The notes under the pieces were generated by a model. The model did no database searches and was not told the origin of the DNA. It saw nothing but the letters and a program-made list of their open reading frames with translations. Below are positions 18,205-26,257 of a stretch of DNA of 53,065 nucleotides, in pieces; the first letter of the stretch is position 1; the number at the start of each line of letters is the position of its first letter. The position numbers were made by a program, and so were the translations under genes. This stretch comes from an uncultured Bacteroidota bacterium (GTDB taxonomy: Bacteria; Bacteroidota; Bacteroidia; Chitinophagales; Chitinophagaceae), in NCBI GenBank assembly GCA_903824725.1, contig CAIJXU010000085.1:1-53065 (forward strand), given 5' to 3'.

Positions 18205-19380
18205 ATGAGCCAGTCAAATTCAGATCGACGAAATTTTATAAAAAACACAACTGCTTTATCAGGTATGCTCCTATTTAAAAATAGTTCCCATTCCATTAAA
18301 GATGAAATCTATATCCCCACTACTACTCCATCGATAACTCCCCATCGAATTAAGTTTGGCGTCATTAACATTAATCATCCTCATATTTTTGGAATGACCG
18401 ATGCCATTAAAAGAGGAGGTGGAGAACTAGTTGCGATGTATGCCAAAGAACCTGATTTAGTCGCAGATTTTTTAAAAACATATCCAGAAGCAAAACTAGC
18501 TAAATCAGAAAATGAAATATTGGAAGATCCCACTATTCATTTAATATTAAGTTCGGGTATTCCCGATGAGCGTGCTCCACTTGGCATTAGAGCCATGCAA
18601 CATGGCAAGGACTACTTAACAGATAAGCCAGGTATTATTACATTAGAGCAATTAGCGGCTGTGAAAAAAGTACAAAAGGAAACGAAACGAATTTATTCCA
18701 TTATGTACAGTGAAAGATTTGAAAACAAGGGGACTGAAATGGCAAGCATCTTAGTGAAGGAAGGTGCTATTGGGCAAGTGATTCAAACAGTAAATTTAGC
18801 ACCACATCGTATTAATAATGGTATTGGAAGAACCGGTCTTGCAGTAAGACCAGATTGGTTTTACGATAAAAAAAGATACGGTGGCATTTTAACCGATATC
18901 GGTTCACATCAATTTGATCAATTTTTACATTTTACACAATCTACCGAAGCCGAAGTATTAATGTCACAAGTTGGGAATGTTCATTATCCTCAATACCCTC
19001 AATTTGAAGATTTTGGAGATGTGATGTTAAGAGGAAATGGAGGAGCAGGTTATATAAGAGTAGATTGGTTTACTCCAGATGGGCTTGATACTTGGGGCGA
19101 CGGCAGATTAACCATATTAGGAACAGAAGGTTATATTGAAGTTCGAAAAAACATTGATGTCTCCTCTGGCCATAAAGGAGGGAATCATTTATATATGACC
19201 GATAAAAAACAAATGAGGTACATTGATTGCAACAATGTCAATTTACCTTTTGGAAATTTATTAGTGGATGATGTTTTAAATAGAACCGAGACTGCCATGT
19301 CACAAAAGCATTGCTTTCTTGCAACGGAACTTTCCTTAAAAGCACAAAAAATGGCAAAACCATTGGTCTTAAAAAAATAA
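18205..19380 (+). CDS. Exported Gfo/Idh/MocA-family oxidoreductase, second paralogue
   Basis: 391-aa member of the same superfamily but clearly a different subgroup from its upstream neighbour. The N-terminus SDRRNFIKNTTALSGMLLF resembles a Tat signal, though the hydrophobic stretch is short. The binding segment is shifted (RIKFGVININHPHIFGMTDA) and the lysine motif reads LTDKPGIITLEQLAAVKK. The C-terminal domain has DIGSHQFDQFLHF and EDFGDVMLRGNGGAGYIRVDW. The NINHPH loop lacks the usual GxGxxG, so tight dinucleotide binding is uncertain. It is the third gene of the ThuA-Gfo-Gfo operon and converges with the kduI gene 10 bases away. Possible roles are a partner dehydrogenase or a second step in the same periplasmic pathway. 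Confidence 0.86.
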   Translation: MSQSNSDRRNFIKNTTALSGMLLFKNSSHSIKDEIYIPTTTPSITPHRIKFGVININHPHIFGMTDAIKRGGGELVAMYAKEPDLVADFLKTYPEAKLAKSENEILEDPTIHLILSSGIPDERAPLGIRAMQHGKDYLTDKPGIITLEQLAAVKKVQKETKRIYSIMYSERFENKGTEMASILVKEGAIGQVIQTVNLAPHRINNGIGRTGLAVRPDWFYDKKRYGGILTDIGSHQFDQFLHFTQSTEAEVLMSQVGNVHYPQYPQFEDFGDVMLRGNGGAGYIRVDWFTPDGLDTWGDGRLTILGTEGYIEVRKNIDVSSGHKGGNHLYMTDKKQMRYIDCNNVNLPFGNLLVDDVLNRTETAMSQKHCFLATELSLKAQKMAKPLVLKK

Positions 19381-19390
19381 GTGGCTTCCC

Positions 19391-20221
19391 TTATTTTATG
19401 GAGGAAATGGGGACAGGATCCATATCGGTAAATTCTTTATTTTCACCTGCCATACCCCAAATAAAACCATAATGAGAAGTTCCTACACCAAAATGCATGC
19501 TCCAAGGGGCTGATAAAACAGCTTCTTTATTTCCGACAACAATATGTCTTGTTTCCTGTGGCGTTCCCATAAAATGCATGATACGATGAGCTTCATCAAT
19601 GTCAAAATATAAATAAACCTCCATTCTTCTTGTATGCGTATGAGGCGGAACTGAATTCCATACACTACCTTCTTCTAATATGGTTAACCCCATCACTAAC
19701 TGACAACTCTGAATACCCTCATTATGAATGTACTTATAAATAGTGCGTTTATTTGAAGTAGCCAAAGCGCCTACCTGAACAGGAGCTGCTTCTAATTTGG
19801 ACATTTTTTGATTCGAATAGGTTTGGTGTGCTGGAGTAGACAATAAATAAAATTGTGCTGGCGTATTTTTATCCTTACTCAAAAAAACAACTTCTTTTGT
19901 ACCCTTCCCAAGATAAACGCATTCTAATTTATCTAGTTCATAATGAGTCCCATCGGCAGTCACCGTTCCTTCCCCTCCAATATTGATAATACCTAATTCA
20001 CGTCGCTCTAAAAAATAATTCGCTTTTAACTCAGCTTCATTATGAAGTTCCATTTTTTTGCTTACCGGCACCACACCTCCTATGATCATTCGATCATAAT
20101 GGGAATACACTAAATTCATTTGATCTGCTTGCATCAAATCTTGTAATAAAAAATTTGAACGCAATTCGTCGGTGGACATCTTGCTTGTTTCTAAGGGACT
20201 ATTTTGAAATCTGATTTGCAT
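19391..20221 (-). CDS. kduI: 5-dehydro-4-deoxy-D-glucuronate isomerase (DKI isomerase)
   Basis: Cytosolic zinc cupin of 276 aa (E. coli KduI 278) that isomerises 4-deoxy-L-threo-5-hexosulose uronate to 3-deoxy-D-glycero-2,5-hexodiulosonate. The metal ligands are visible: two His in VPPHTHTRRMEVYLYFD, the Glu in the same segment, and a His in the later SMHFGVGTSHYGFIWGMAGEN block. The N-terminal NFLLQDLMQADQMNLVYSHYDRM is also diagnostic. It is the last gene of the minus-strand kdgF-FGE-kduI group, 33 bases after the FGE gene. The next enzyme of the route, KduD, is not encoded in this window. Confidence 0.95.
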   Translation of the reverse strand: MQIRFQNSPLETSKMSTDELRSNFLLQDLMQADQMNLVYSHYDRMIIGGVVPVSKKMELHNEAELKANYFLERRELGIINIGGEGTVTADGTHYELDKLECVYLGKGTKEVVFLSKDKNTPAQFYLLSTPAHQTYSNQKMSKLEAAPVQVGALATSNKRTIYKYIHNEGIQSCQLVMGLTILEEGSVWNSVPPHTHTRRMEVYLYFDIDEAHRIMHFMGTPQETRHIVVGNKEAVLSAPWSMHFGVGTSHYGFIWGMAGENKEFTDMDPVPISSIK

Positions 20222-20254
20222 TTTTATATTTTTAAGCTACTTTATAAAACTATT

Positions 20255-21421
20255 TTACTTATCCATGACACATCTAAATCCAAGATGTTCCATACCAGAA
20301 TCGGGTGAACTTTTCATTCGAGCCGACACTCGGTAACCACTACAATAAGAATCATTACATAAAAAAGAACCTCCGCGCATCACTCTTTTACGAATTAATG
20401 GCTCGTCTGGATCAAAGCTTTTGCTAGGCCCTTTAGGATTGATGACAATTTTTTGTTTGCTTAATTGGGCATAATAGTTATTATTATATAAATCAGCGCA
20501 CCATTCCCAAACATTACCTGCCATATCATATAAGCCATAACCATTTGGAGTAAATGATTTTACGGGTGCCGCCCCAATATATCCATCTATATTTAAATTT
20601 AGGTATGGAAATTTCCCTTGCCAAAAATTACACTTACTTGCACCTAACTCTTCAAAAACATTACCCCAACTATATACATTATTTTGGAGTCCTCCCCTTG
20701 CCGCGTATTCCCACTCTGCTTCGGTAGGTAATCTTTTACCAGCCCATTGACAATAAGCATTAGCGTCATCCCAACTTACTTGAGTTACTGGTAATTGATC
20801 TTTGCCAACAATTTCACTATTGGGACCTTGCGGATGCTTCCAATTAGCCCCTCTTGTCCAATGCCACCATTGACTATAGTCACTTAAATTAACCTCCGAT
20901 TTTGTTGCAACAAAAGTTAAGGATGCCGCCTTTAAAACAGAATCAGGTGGTTTGGGTGTATTAGGAGGTAGTTGACTTTTTATTTCTTCCCAATTAATAT
21001 CTTTTTCGGCAGTGGTAATATATCCAGTGGCTTTTACAAATGCGCTAAACTGAGCATTGGTCACCTCAGTTGCATCCATATAAAATCCTGTGACTTGAAC
21101 TGCATGTTTTGGGAATTCATCTTTTCGTGCTTGTTTATTATCGCCTCCCATAGCAAAGCTTCCTCCTTCTATCCAAACCATTCCTTCAGGCGGATTCATT
21201 GCAGCACCTACAGAACCAAATCGAGTAGGAATTTTACTACAACATGATTTAACTGTATCCGCCTTCATTCCCTTTTTAATAGATAAAATTGATTTTGAAG
21301 CGGGCACTATTTTACTTGCAGTGACTTTTTTTTGTTGCGCTAAACCATTTGTGCAATAAAAAATTGACGGAATAAATAAAATACGAATAACAAAATATAA
21401 TACCAATTTATTCATTTTCAT
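20255..21421 (-). CDS. Exported formylglycine-generating enzyme (FGE/SUMF1 family)
   Basis: 388-aa protein with a signal peptide (ends near NGLAQQKK) and one FGE-sulfatase domain from GMVWIEGGSFAMGGD to the C-terminus. Many family members are non-catalytic, but here both copper-binding, active-site cysteines of true FGEs are present, Cys355 and Cys360 in MRGGSFLCNDSYCSGYRVSAR, followed by SSPDSGMEHLGFRC. This closely mirrors the human SUMF1 core. FGE oxidises a cysteine of type I sulfatases to formylglycine. A CC pair before the domain (VKSCCSK) is unusual. It sits 9 bases after kdgF and 33 bases before kduI, which suggests a sulfated uronan, but no sulfatase gene is in the window. An exported location would mean maturation in the periplasm. 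Confidence 0.88.
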   Translation of the reverse strand: MKMNKLVLYFVIRILFIPSIFYCTNGLAQQKKVTASKIVPASKSILSIKKGMKADTVKSCCSKIPTRFGSVGAAMNPPEGMVWIEGGSFAMGGDNKQARKDEFPKHAVQVTGFYMDATEVTNAQFSAFVKATGYITTAEKDINWEEIKSQLPPNTPKPPDSVLKAASLTFVATKSEVNLSDYSQWWHWTRGANWKHPQGPNSEIVGKDQLPVTQVSWDDANAYCQWAGKRLPTEAEWEYAARGGLQNNVYSWGNVFEELGASKCNFWQGKFPYLNLNIDGYIGAAPVKSFTPNGYGLYDMAGNVWEWCADLYNNNYYAQLSKQKIVINPKGPSKSFDPDEPLIRKRVMRGGSFLCNDSYCSGYRVSARMKSSPDSGMEHLGFRCVMDK

Positions 21422-21430
21422 ATTTGCATC

Positions 21431-21787
21431 TTAAATATTAACTGCATTCATTTCAGATTCGATAAATTCCTGTCTCATGGGACTAAAAGTATCCAATAAA
21501 ACGCCCGCTTCCAAACAAATCACTCCATGTGGTATATTGGAAGGTGCAAAAAAGGTATCTCCTGCTTTCATTACTTTTTTTACCCCTGCTACTTCCACTT
21601 CAAAAATGCCGGATTCAATATAGCTCACTTGTACATGTGGATGATGATGCATTGCCCCTATGGCCTCCTTATCAAATTTTACTTTAACCATCATTAAACT
21701 GTCGTCATAAGCTAATATGGCCCTTTGCATTCCCGGTGCCACTATGGACCAAAGCAGCATCTCCTCTTCGATAAAAACATTGGCCAT
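21431..21787 (-). CDS. kdgF: Cupin KdgF, unsaturated uronate ring-opening enzyme
   Basis: 118-aa single-domain cupin, usual for KdgF (~110 aa). KdgF turns 4,5-unsaturated galacturonate or glucuronate monomers into the linear ketone 4-deoxy-L-threo-5-hexosulose uronate. The metal histidines are clear in GAMHHHPHVQVSYIESGIFEVEV, with the second cupin motif AGDTFFAPSNIPHGV and the diagnostic C-terminal LEAGVLLDTFSPMRQEFIE. It is the first gene of the kdgF-FGE-kduI operon and faces the GH88 gene that supplies its substrate. The 117 bases between the two starts should carry both promoters, but I cannot point to a consensus element. Confidence 0.93.
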   Translation of the reverse strand: MANVFIEEEMLLWSIVAPGMQRAILAYDDSLMMVKVKFDKEAIGAMHHHPHVQVSYIESGIFEVEVAGVKKVMKAGDTFFAPSNIPHGVICLEAGVLLDTFSPMRQEFIESEMNAVNI

Positions 21788-21904
21788 TTGATTGATTTTT
21801 GTTAATTTGAATTGGTTAATTAAGTATTAGATTTAAAAATAGAATGAAACTATTTAGTTTACTACTTGTACAATAAAGATAAATTAATTTCTAAATATAA
21901 AGCA

Positions 21905-23104
21905 ATGAAATACAAACTCCTTCTTATATCATTGTTGGCGATGATACATATTACCCCTTTTGCACAAAATGCCACAAGAAATCAAAAAATGAGTAAACTG
22001 ATTTCAGAAAATTTTGCTTTGGCAGATAGTCAGTATCGATATATGATGAAATTAATACCCACCGGCGAGTTACCCCAAACCTTTGATAAAAATACCAAAC
22101 AAGTATTGACAAAGGAAATCACTTGGTGGTGTACCGGTTTTTATCCTGGTTCCTTATTATACATTTATGAGCAAACCAAAAACGAAACCATCAAAGCTGA
22201 GGCATTGCGTGCTTTAAAAGTAATTGAACCTAACCAAACTTACACAGGGAACCACGATCTTGGATTTATGATGTATTGTAGTTTTGGAAATGCGTATCGT
22301 TTATTTAAAGATGAAAAATACAAACAAATTATTTTTAAATCGGCGGAGTCATTAGCCACAAGGTACCGACCCACTTTAAAGTTGATTCAATCTTGGAATA
22401 AAAATCAATATTTTAACTGCCCCGTCATTATTGATAATTTAATGAACTTAGAAATGATGAATTGGGTAAGTCAAAATGGAGGCAGCTCTCAATATCAAAA
22501 GATTGCTGAAACTCATACGAATACTGCCATGAAAGTATTTTATCGACCTGATTATAGTTCATATCATGTCATCGATTTTGATGAAAAAACAGGTAAGGTA
22601 TTAAAAAAGACAACGCACCAAGGGGCAGCCAATTCATCTGCTTGGTCAAGAGGTCAGGCATGGGGTTTATATGGTTTCATTACCATGTACCGTTCAACAA
22701 AAAATGCAGCGTACTTAGCACATGCTAAAAATATTGCACAATTTTATTTAAACCACCCTAATCTTCCAGTTGATCTAATTCCTTATTGGGACTTTGATGC
22801 AGGTCAACAACCCTTTGCAAAAAGAGATGCTTCTGCAGCAGCGATTACGGCTTCTGCCTTAATGGAATTGGGTCAGTATAGTAGTGGAGCCGAAAAGGAA
22901 AAGTATATTAATGCAGGCGTAAAGATGCTTGAGTCCTTATCCAATGATCACTACCGCTCTAAATATGGTGAAAATGGCGGATTCTTAATTCAGCATTGCG
23001 TAGGGGCATACCCTTTTAATTCTGAAGTGGATGTGCCTTTAATTTATGCTGACTATTATTTTTTAGAAGCATTAAAGCGCTACAAAGACTGGTACTTAAA
23101 ATAA
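21905..23104 (+). CDS. GH88 unsaturated glucuronyl hydrolase, exported
   Basis: Glycoside hydrolase family 88 (alpha/alpha)6 barrel of 399 aa. It hydrolyses the terminal 4,5-unsaturated glucuronate left by polysaccharide lyases by hydrating the double bond. The two catalytic aspartates of the Bacillus UGL are present: D118 in TYTGNHDLGFMMYCSFG and D177 in CPVIIDNLMNLEMMNW. WSRGQAWGLYGF and the C-terminal GGFLIQHCVGAYPFNSEVD are also family marks. The start is the ATG at 21905, which gives a clean Sec signal (MKYKLLLISLLAMIHITPFA); an in-frame TTG at 21866 adds 13 residues and spoils it. It is divergent from kdgF and ends in a strong terminator. It is exported, probably periplasmic, so the released monomer must cross the inner membrane. 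Confidence 0.93.
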   Translation: MKYKLLLISLLAMIHITPFAQNATRNQKMSKLISENFALADSQYRYMMKLIPTGELPQTFDKNTKQVLTKEITWWCTGFYPGSLLYIYEQTKNETIKAEALRALKVIEPNQTYTGNHDLGFMMYCSFGNAYRLFKDEKYKQIIFKSAESLATRYRPTLKLIQSWNKNQYFNCPVIIDNLMNLEMMNWVSQNGGSSQYQKIAETHTNTAMKVFYRPDYSSYHVIDFDEKTGKVLKKTTHQGAANSSAWSRGQAWGLYGFITMYRSTKNAAYLAHAKNIAQFYLNHPNLPVDLIPYWDFDAGQQPFAKRDASAAAITASALMELGQYSSGAEKEKYINAGVKMLESLSNDHYRSKYGENGGFLIQHCVGAYPFNSEVDVPLIYADYYFLEALKRYKDWYLK

Positions 23105-23131
23105 ATAACCCTCGCAAGCAAGGGTTATTTA
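23102..23131. terminator. Bidirectional rho-independent terminator
   Basis: A perfect 11-bp stem (TAAATAACCCT, 23102-23112, with AGGGTTATTTA, 23121-23131) has an 8-base loop. The left arm includes the stop codon of the GH88 gene. It lies between that gene and the convergent clpC gene. Confidence 0.85.
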
Positions 23132-23154
23132 AATATTCTCAAACTTTTATTTAA

Positions 23155-25725
23155 TTACACTTCTTTTGACTTGGACGCTTTGTCGCTTGTCTTTTTTTGT
23201 AATGTAAAAACCAACTTATTTTGTGCTGTATCAAAGTCACCTAATAAGGTATCTCCTTCCTTTACACTAAAGTTTAAAATTTCTTCCGCTAAAGGATCTT
23301 CGATATACTTTTGAATGGCACGATGTAATGGCCTTGCACCAAATTGAACATCATATCCCTTGTCTGCTATAAAATTTTTCGCTTCAGGTGTTAACACTAA
23401 ATTCAATCCTAAATTAACCAATCGACCTAATACATTTTTCATGATAATGTCGATGATCAAGAAAATATCTTCTTTCGTTAAAGAATTAAACACCACCACA
23501 TCGTCTACCCTATTCAAAAACTCAGGAGAGAATGTGCGCTTTAATGCTTTTTCAATAACAGATCGATTATTCTCTTCGGTTTGCTCCACACGAGTCGCAG
23601 TCGCAAATCCAACACCATCGCCAAAATCTTTTAATTGTCGAGCACCTATATTAGAAGTCATGATGATTAAAGTATTTTTAAAATTCACTTTACGACCCAA
23701 GCCATCTGTTAAAATACCATCATCTAATACTTGTAATAAAATATTATAAATATCTGGGTGCGCTTTTTCAATTTCATCTAATAAAATAACGCAATAAGGT
23801 TTACGGCGCACTTTTTCTGTTAATTGACCGCCTTCTTCATAACCAACATAGCCTGGAGGCGCTCCAATTAAACGACTCACCGAAAACTTTTCCATGTACT
23901 CACTCATATCAATTCGAATCAATGCTTCTTCAGAGTCAAACATATTTCGAGCCAATGCACGAGCCAATTCAGTTTTACCAACACCAGTAGGACCTAAAAA
24001 TATAAATGTACCGATGGGTTTTTTAGGATCTTTTAATCCAACCCTATTTCGTTGTATCGCTTTCACTACTTTACCAATGGCATCGTCCTGCCCTATCACC
24101 ATCCCTTTCATTTCATCAGCCATCTTACGAAGCTTCGTAGTTTCCGCTTCTACCATGCGCTTTACAGGAATACCAGTCATCATACTTACTACCTCGGCAA
24201 TATTTTCCTCATTAATGGGGAAGCGCTTGGTTTTGCTTTCATCTTCCCATTGGCTTTTGGCTTTTTCTAAAGCTTCACCTAATTTTTTTTCTGTATCTCT
24301 TAAGCTAGCTGCTTCCTCAAAGCGTTGACTTTTTACAACTCTATTTTTCTCGTTTTTAACTTCTTCGATTTGTTTTTCTAAATCCACAATATCTAAAGGC
24401 ACATTGATATTTTTTAAATGTACTCTAGCGCCCACTTCATCTAATACATCAATGGCTTTATCTGGCAATAAACGATCAGTCATATAACGATCACTTAATT
24501 TCACACAAGCTTCAATCGCTTCTTGATCGTACACCACACTATGGTAGTCCTCGTATTTTGATTTGATATTGTTTAATATAATAATGGTATCTGCTACACT
24601 AGGCGGCTCAATGACCACTTTTTGAAAGCGTCTGTCTAATGCGCCATCTTTTTCGATATGCATGCGATACTCATCCAATGTAGAAGCGCCAATACATTGT
24701 AATTCTCCTCTAGCCAATGCTGGCTTAAATATATTTGAAGCATCTAGTGAACCACTTGCACCTCCTGCTCCTACGATGGTGTGTATTTCATCAATGAATA
24801 AAATAACATCTCTATTTTTTTCCAATTCATTCATGATGGCTTTCATGCGCTCTTCAAACTGACCGCGGTATTTTGTACCGGCCACCAAGGCTGCCAAATC
24901 CAATGATATTACTCTTTTATCAAATAAAACACGACTTACTTTTCGTTGAACGATGCGTAAAGCCAACCCTTCTACAATAGCAGTTTTACCCACCCCAGGT
25001 TCACCAATTAAAATGGGATTATTTTTTTTACGACGACTTAATATTTGACTTACTCTTTCAATTTCGGCTTCTCTACCCACAATAGGATCTAATGAATCCA
25101 TTTCGGCTAACTTAGTTATATCACGGCCAAAATTATCTAGCACCGGAGTTTTTGATTTATTGGCAGCAGTTGTTTTTGCTTTAGCTCCTGAACCAAATCC
25201 GGGATTACTTCTTTTTTCTTCATCAAAATCATCCTCTGCATCATCAGGGAATTCAGCACTTGGTGGCTCAATAGGATGAGTCGGTGTAGAACCTACCATG
25301 CCTAATTCAGTTCGAAACAAATCATAGTCCACATCAAACTGGTTTAAAATTTGTGTCGCTATATTTTCCTTATTTTTTAAAATACTTAATAATAAATGCT
25401 CCGTTTCGACCATTGGACTTTTTAATGCCTTCGCTTCCAAAACCGTTACTCTAATCACTTTTTCGGCTTGCTTTGTCAATGGTAAGCTATTTATATTAGC
25501 TACGTTTTTACCAGACTTATCTTTGACCGCCAATTCGATCTCTTTTCTGAGATCCCCTAAATTCACATTCAATTGTTTGAGTACTTTTATAGCAGTATTT
25601 TCCTGATCTCGAATGAGCCCTAACATTAAATGCTCTGCCCCGATAAAATCATTGCCTAATCTTAATGCCTCTTCGCGACTATAAGAGATGATTTCCTTAA
25701 CTTGTGTTGAAAAATTATTATCCAT
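23155..25725 (-). CDS. clpC: ATP-dependent Clp protease ATP-binding subunit ClpC
   Basis: AAA+ unfoldase of 856 aa that feeds substrates to ClpP. In order it has the Clp_N repeat domain ([20 protein letters not shown] onward), first AAA domain (Walker [14 protein letters not shown]), a UVR-type coiled middle segment ([20 protein letters not shown]), second AAA domain ([14 protein letters not shown]) and the C-terminal ClpB_D2-like domain. The ClpP-binding loop tripeptide VGF is present in [11 protein letters not shown], so it should pair with ClpP rather than act as ClpB. The start is the ATG at 25725 ([11 protein letters not shown]); the frame continues upstream to a TTG at 25782 with no family similarity. 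It is divergent from the STAS gene. No mcsA, mcsB or ctsR lies nearby. Confidence 0.95.
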   Translation of the reverse strand: MDNNFSTQVKEIISYSREEALRLGNDFIGAEHLMLGLIRDQENTAIKVLKQLNVNLGDLRKEIELAVKDKSGKNVANINSLPLTKQAEKVIRVTVLEAKALKSPMVETEHLLLSILKNKENIATQILNQFDVDYDLFRTELGMVGSTPTHPIEPPSAEFPDDAEDDFDEEKRSNPGFGSGAKAKTTAANKSKTPVLDNFGRDITKLAEMDSLDPIVGREAEIERVSQILSRRKKNNPILIGEPGVGKTAIVEGLALRIVQRKVSRVLFDKRVISLDLAALVAGTKYRGQFEERMKAIMNELEKNRDVILFIDEIHTIVGAGGASGSLDASNIFKPALARGELQCIGASTLDEYRMHIEKDGALDRRFQKVVIEPPSVADTIIILNNIKSKYEDYHSVVYDQEAIEACVKLSDRYMTDRLLPDKAIDVLDEVGARVHLKNINVPLDIVDLEKQIEEVKNEKNRVVKSQRFEEAASLRDTEKKLGEALEKAKSQWEDESKTKRFPINEENIAEVVSMMTGIPVKRMVEAETTKLRKMADEMKGMVIGQDDAIGKVVKAIQRNRVGLKDPKKPIGTFIFLGPTGVGKTELARALARNMFDSEEALIRIDMSEYMEKFSVSRLIGAPPGYVGYEEGGQLTEKVRRKPYCVILLDEIEKAHPDIYNILLQVLDDGILTDGLGRKVNFKNTLIIMTSNIGARQLKDFGDGVGFATATRVEQTEENNRSVIEKALKRTFSPEFLNRVDDVVVFNSLTKEDIFLIIDIIMKNVLGRLVNLGLNLVLTPEAKNFIADKGYDVQFGARPLHRAIQKYIEDPLAEEILNFSVKEGDTLLGDFDTAQNKLVFTLQKKTSDKASKSKEV

Positions 25726-25816
25726 ATATAAAGTTGGCGTTGTTACAAGATTAACGAATATTTTTGACCTAAAGTATGTCAAGCATTACTAGTTATTCAC
25801 CTTTAATTGAATTCAT

Positions 25817-26215
25817 ATGCAATACAAAACAGACCAAAAGGAGAAATTTACAGTATTAACCTTTCTCGATAGCTCATTAACTCCAAATCTCGTGCCAGAA
25901 ATCAATGATTTAACCCAAAAAATACTGTCCGAAAGTCCTAAAAACTTAGTCCTCAACTGCAGTCATGTAACCCAATGGGATAGCTTAGTTATTGAAGCCC
26001 TTGGCAATGCACAACAGCAGTTTTATGACAATAATGCCTCTTTTGTCATTTGCGCACTGTCAAATGACTTACAAAACAGCCTAGATGCGACAGATTTTGC
26101 CGAAATGATGAATTTAACCCCTACCGAAACAGAGGCTTGGGATATTGTTCAAATGGAAGAAATTGAAAGGGAGTTGCTGGACAGCGACGATATGGAATTT
26201 TCGTCTGAGGCCTAA
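25817..26215 (+). CDS. Stand-alone STAS-domain protein
   Basis: 132-aa cytosolic protein with a single STAS (anti-sigma-factor antagonist-like) fold: strand FTVLTFLDSSLTPNLVPEI, then NLVLNCSHVTQWDSLVIEALG, where the D-S pair is at the position of the phosphorylatable serine in SpoIIAA-type proteins. The following residue is Leu, not the usual Ser/Thr-Gly, so the switch motif is not canonical. The C-terminal ~25 residues are very acidic (MEEIERELLDSDDMEF). No anti-sigma kinase is adjacent. It lies between divergent clpC and downstream dnaG (42 bases after). Its partner and role are unknown. Confidence 0.75.
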   Translation: MQYKTDQKEKFTVLTFLDSSLTPNLVPEINDLTQKILSESPKNLVLNCSHVTQWDSLVIEALGNAQQQFYDNNASFVICALSNDLQNSLDATDFAEMMNLTPTETEAWDIVQMEEIERELLDSDDMEFSSEA

Positions 26216-26244
26216 TATTAAACCCTAATTTACCTCAAATTAGC

Positions 26245-26252
26245 TATTTTCG
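26245..26252 (+). promoter_or_regulatory. Candidate promoter -7 element of dnaG
   Basis: TATTTTCG differs from TAnnTTTG by one base and ends 5 bases before the dnaG ATG at 26258, implying a nearly leaderless transcript. No -33 element is clear. dnaG may instead be read through from the STAS gene. Confidence 0.3.
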
Positions 26253-26257
26253 TCGTC

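Noticed and set aside
21866..21904. Upstream TTG start for the GH88 gene
   Set aside because: It adds 13 polar residues ahead of a clean signal peptide that starts at the ATG at 21905.
5308..23104. A classic polysaccharide utilisation locus with SusC/SusD
   Set aside because: No TonB-dependent receptor, SusD-like lipoprotein or polysaccharide lyase is encoded in the window.
25726..25782. Upstream TTG start for clpC
   Set aside because: Residues before [11 protein letters not shown] have no ClpC similarity; the ATG at 25725 fits the family start.
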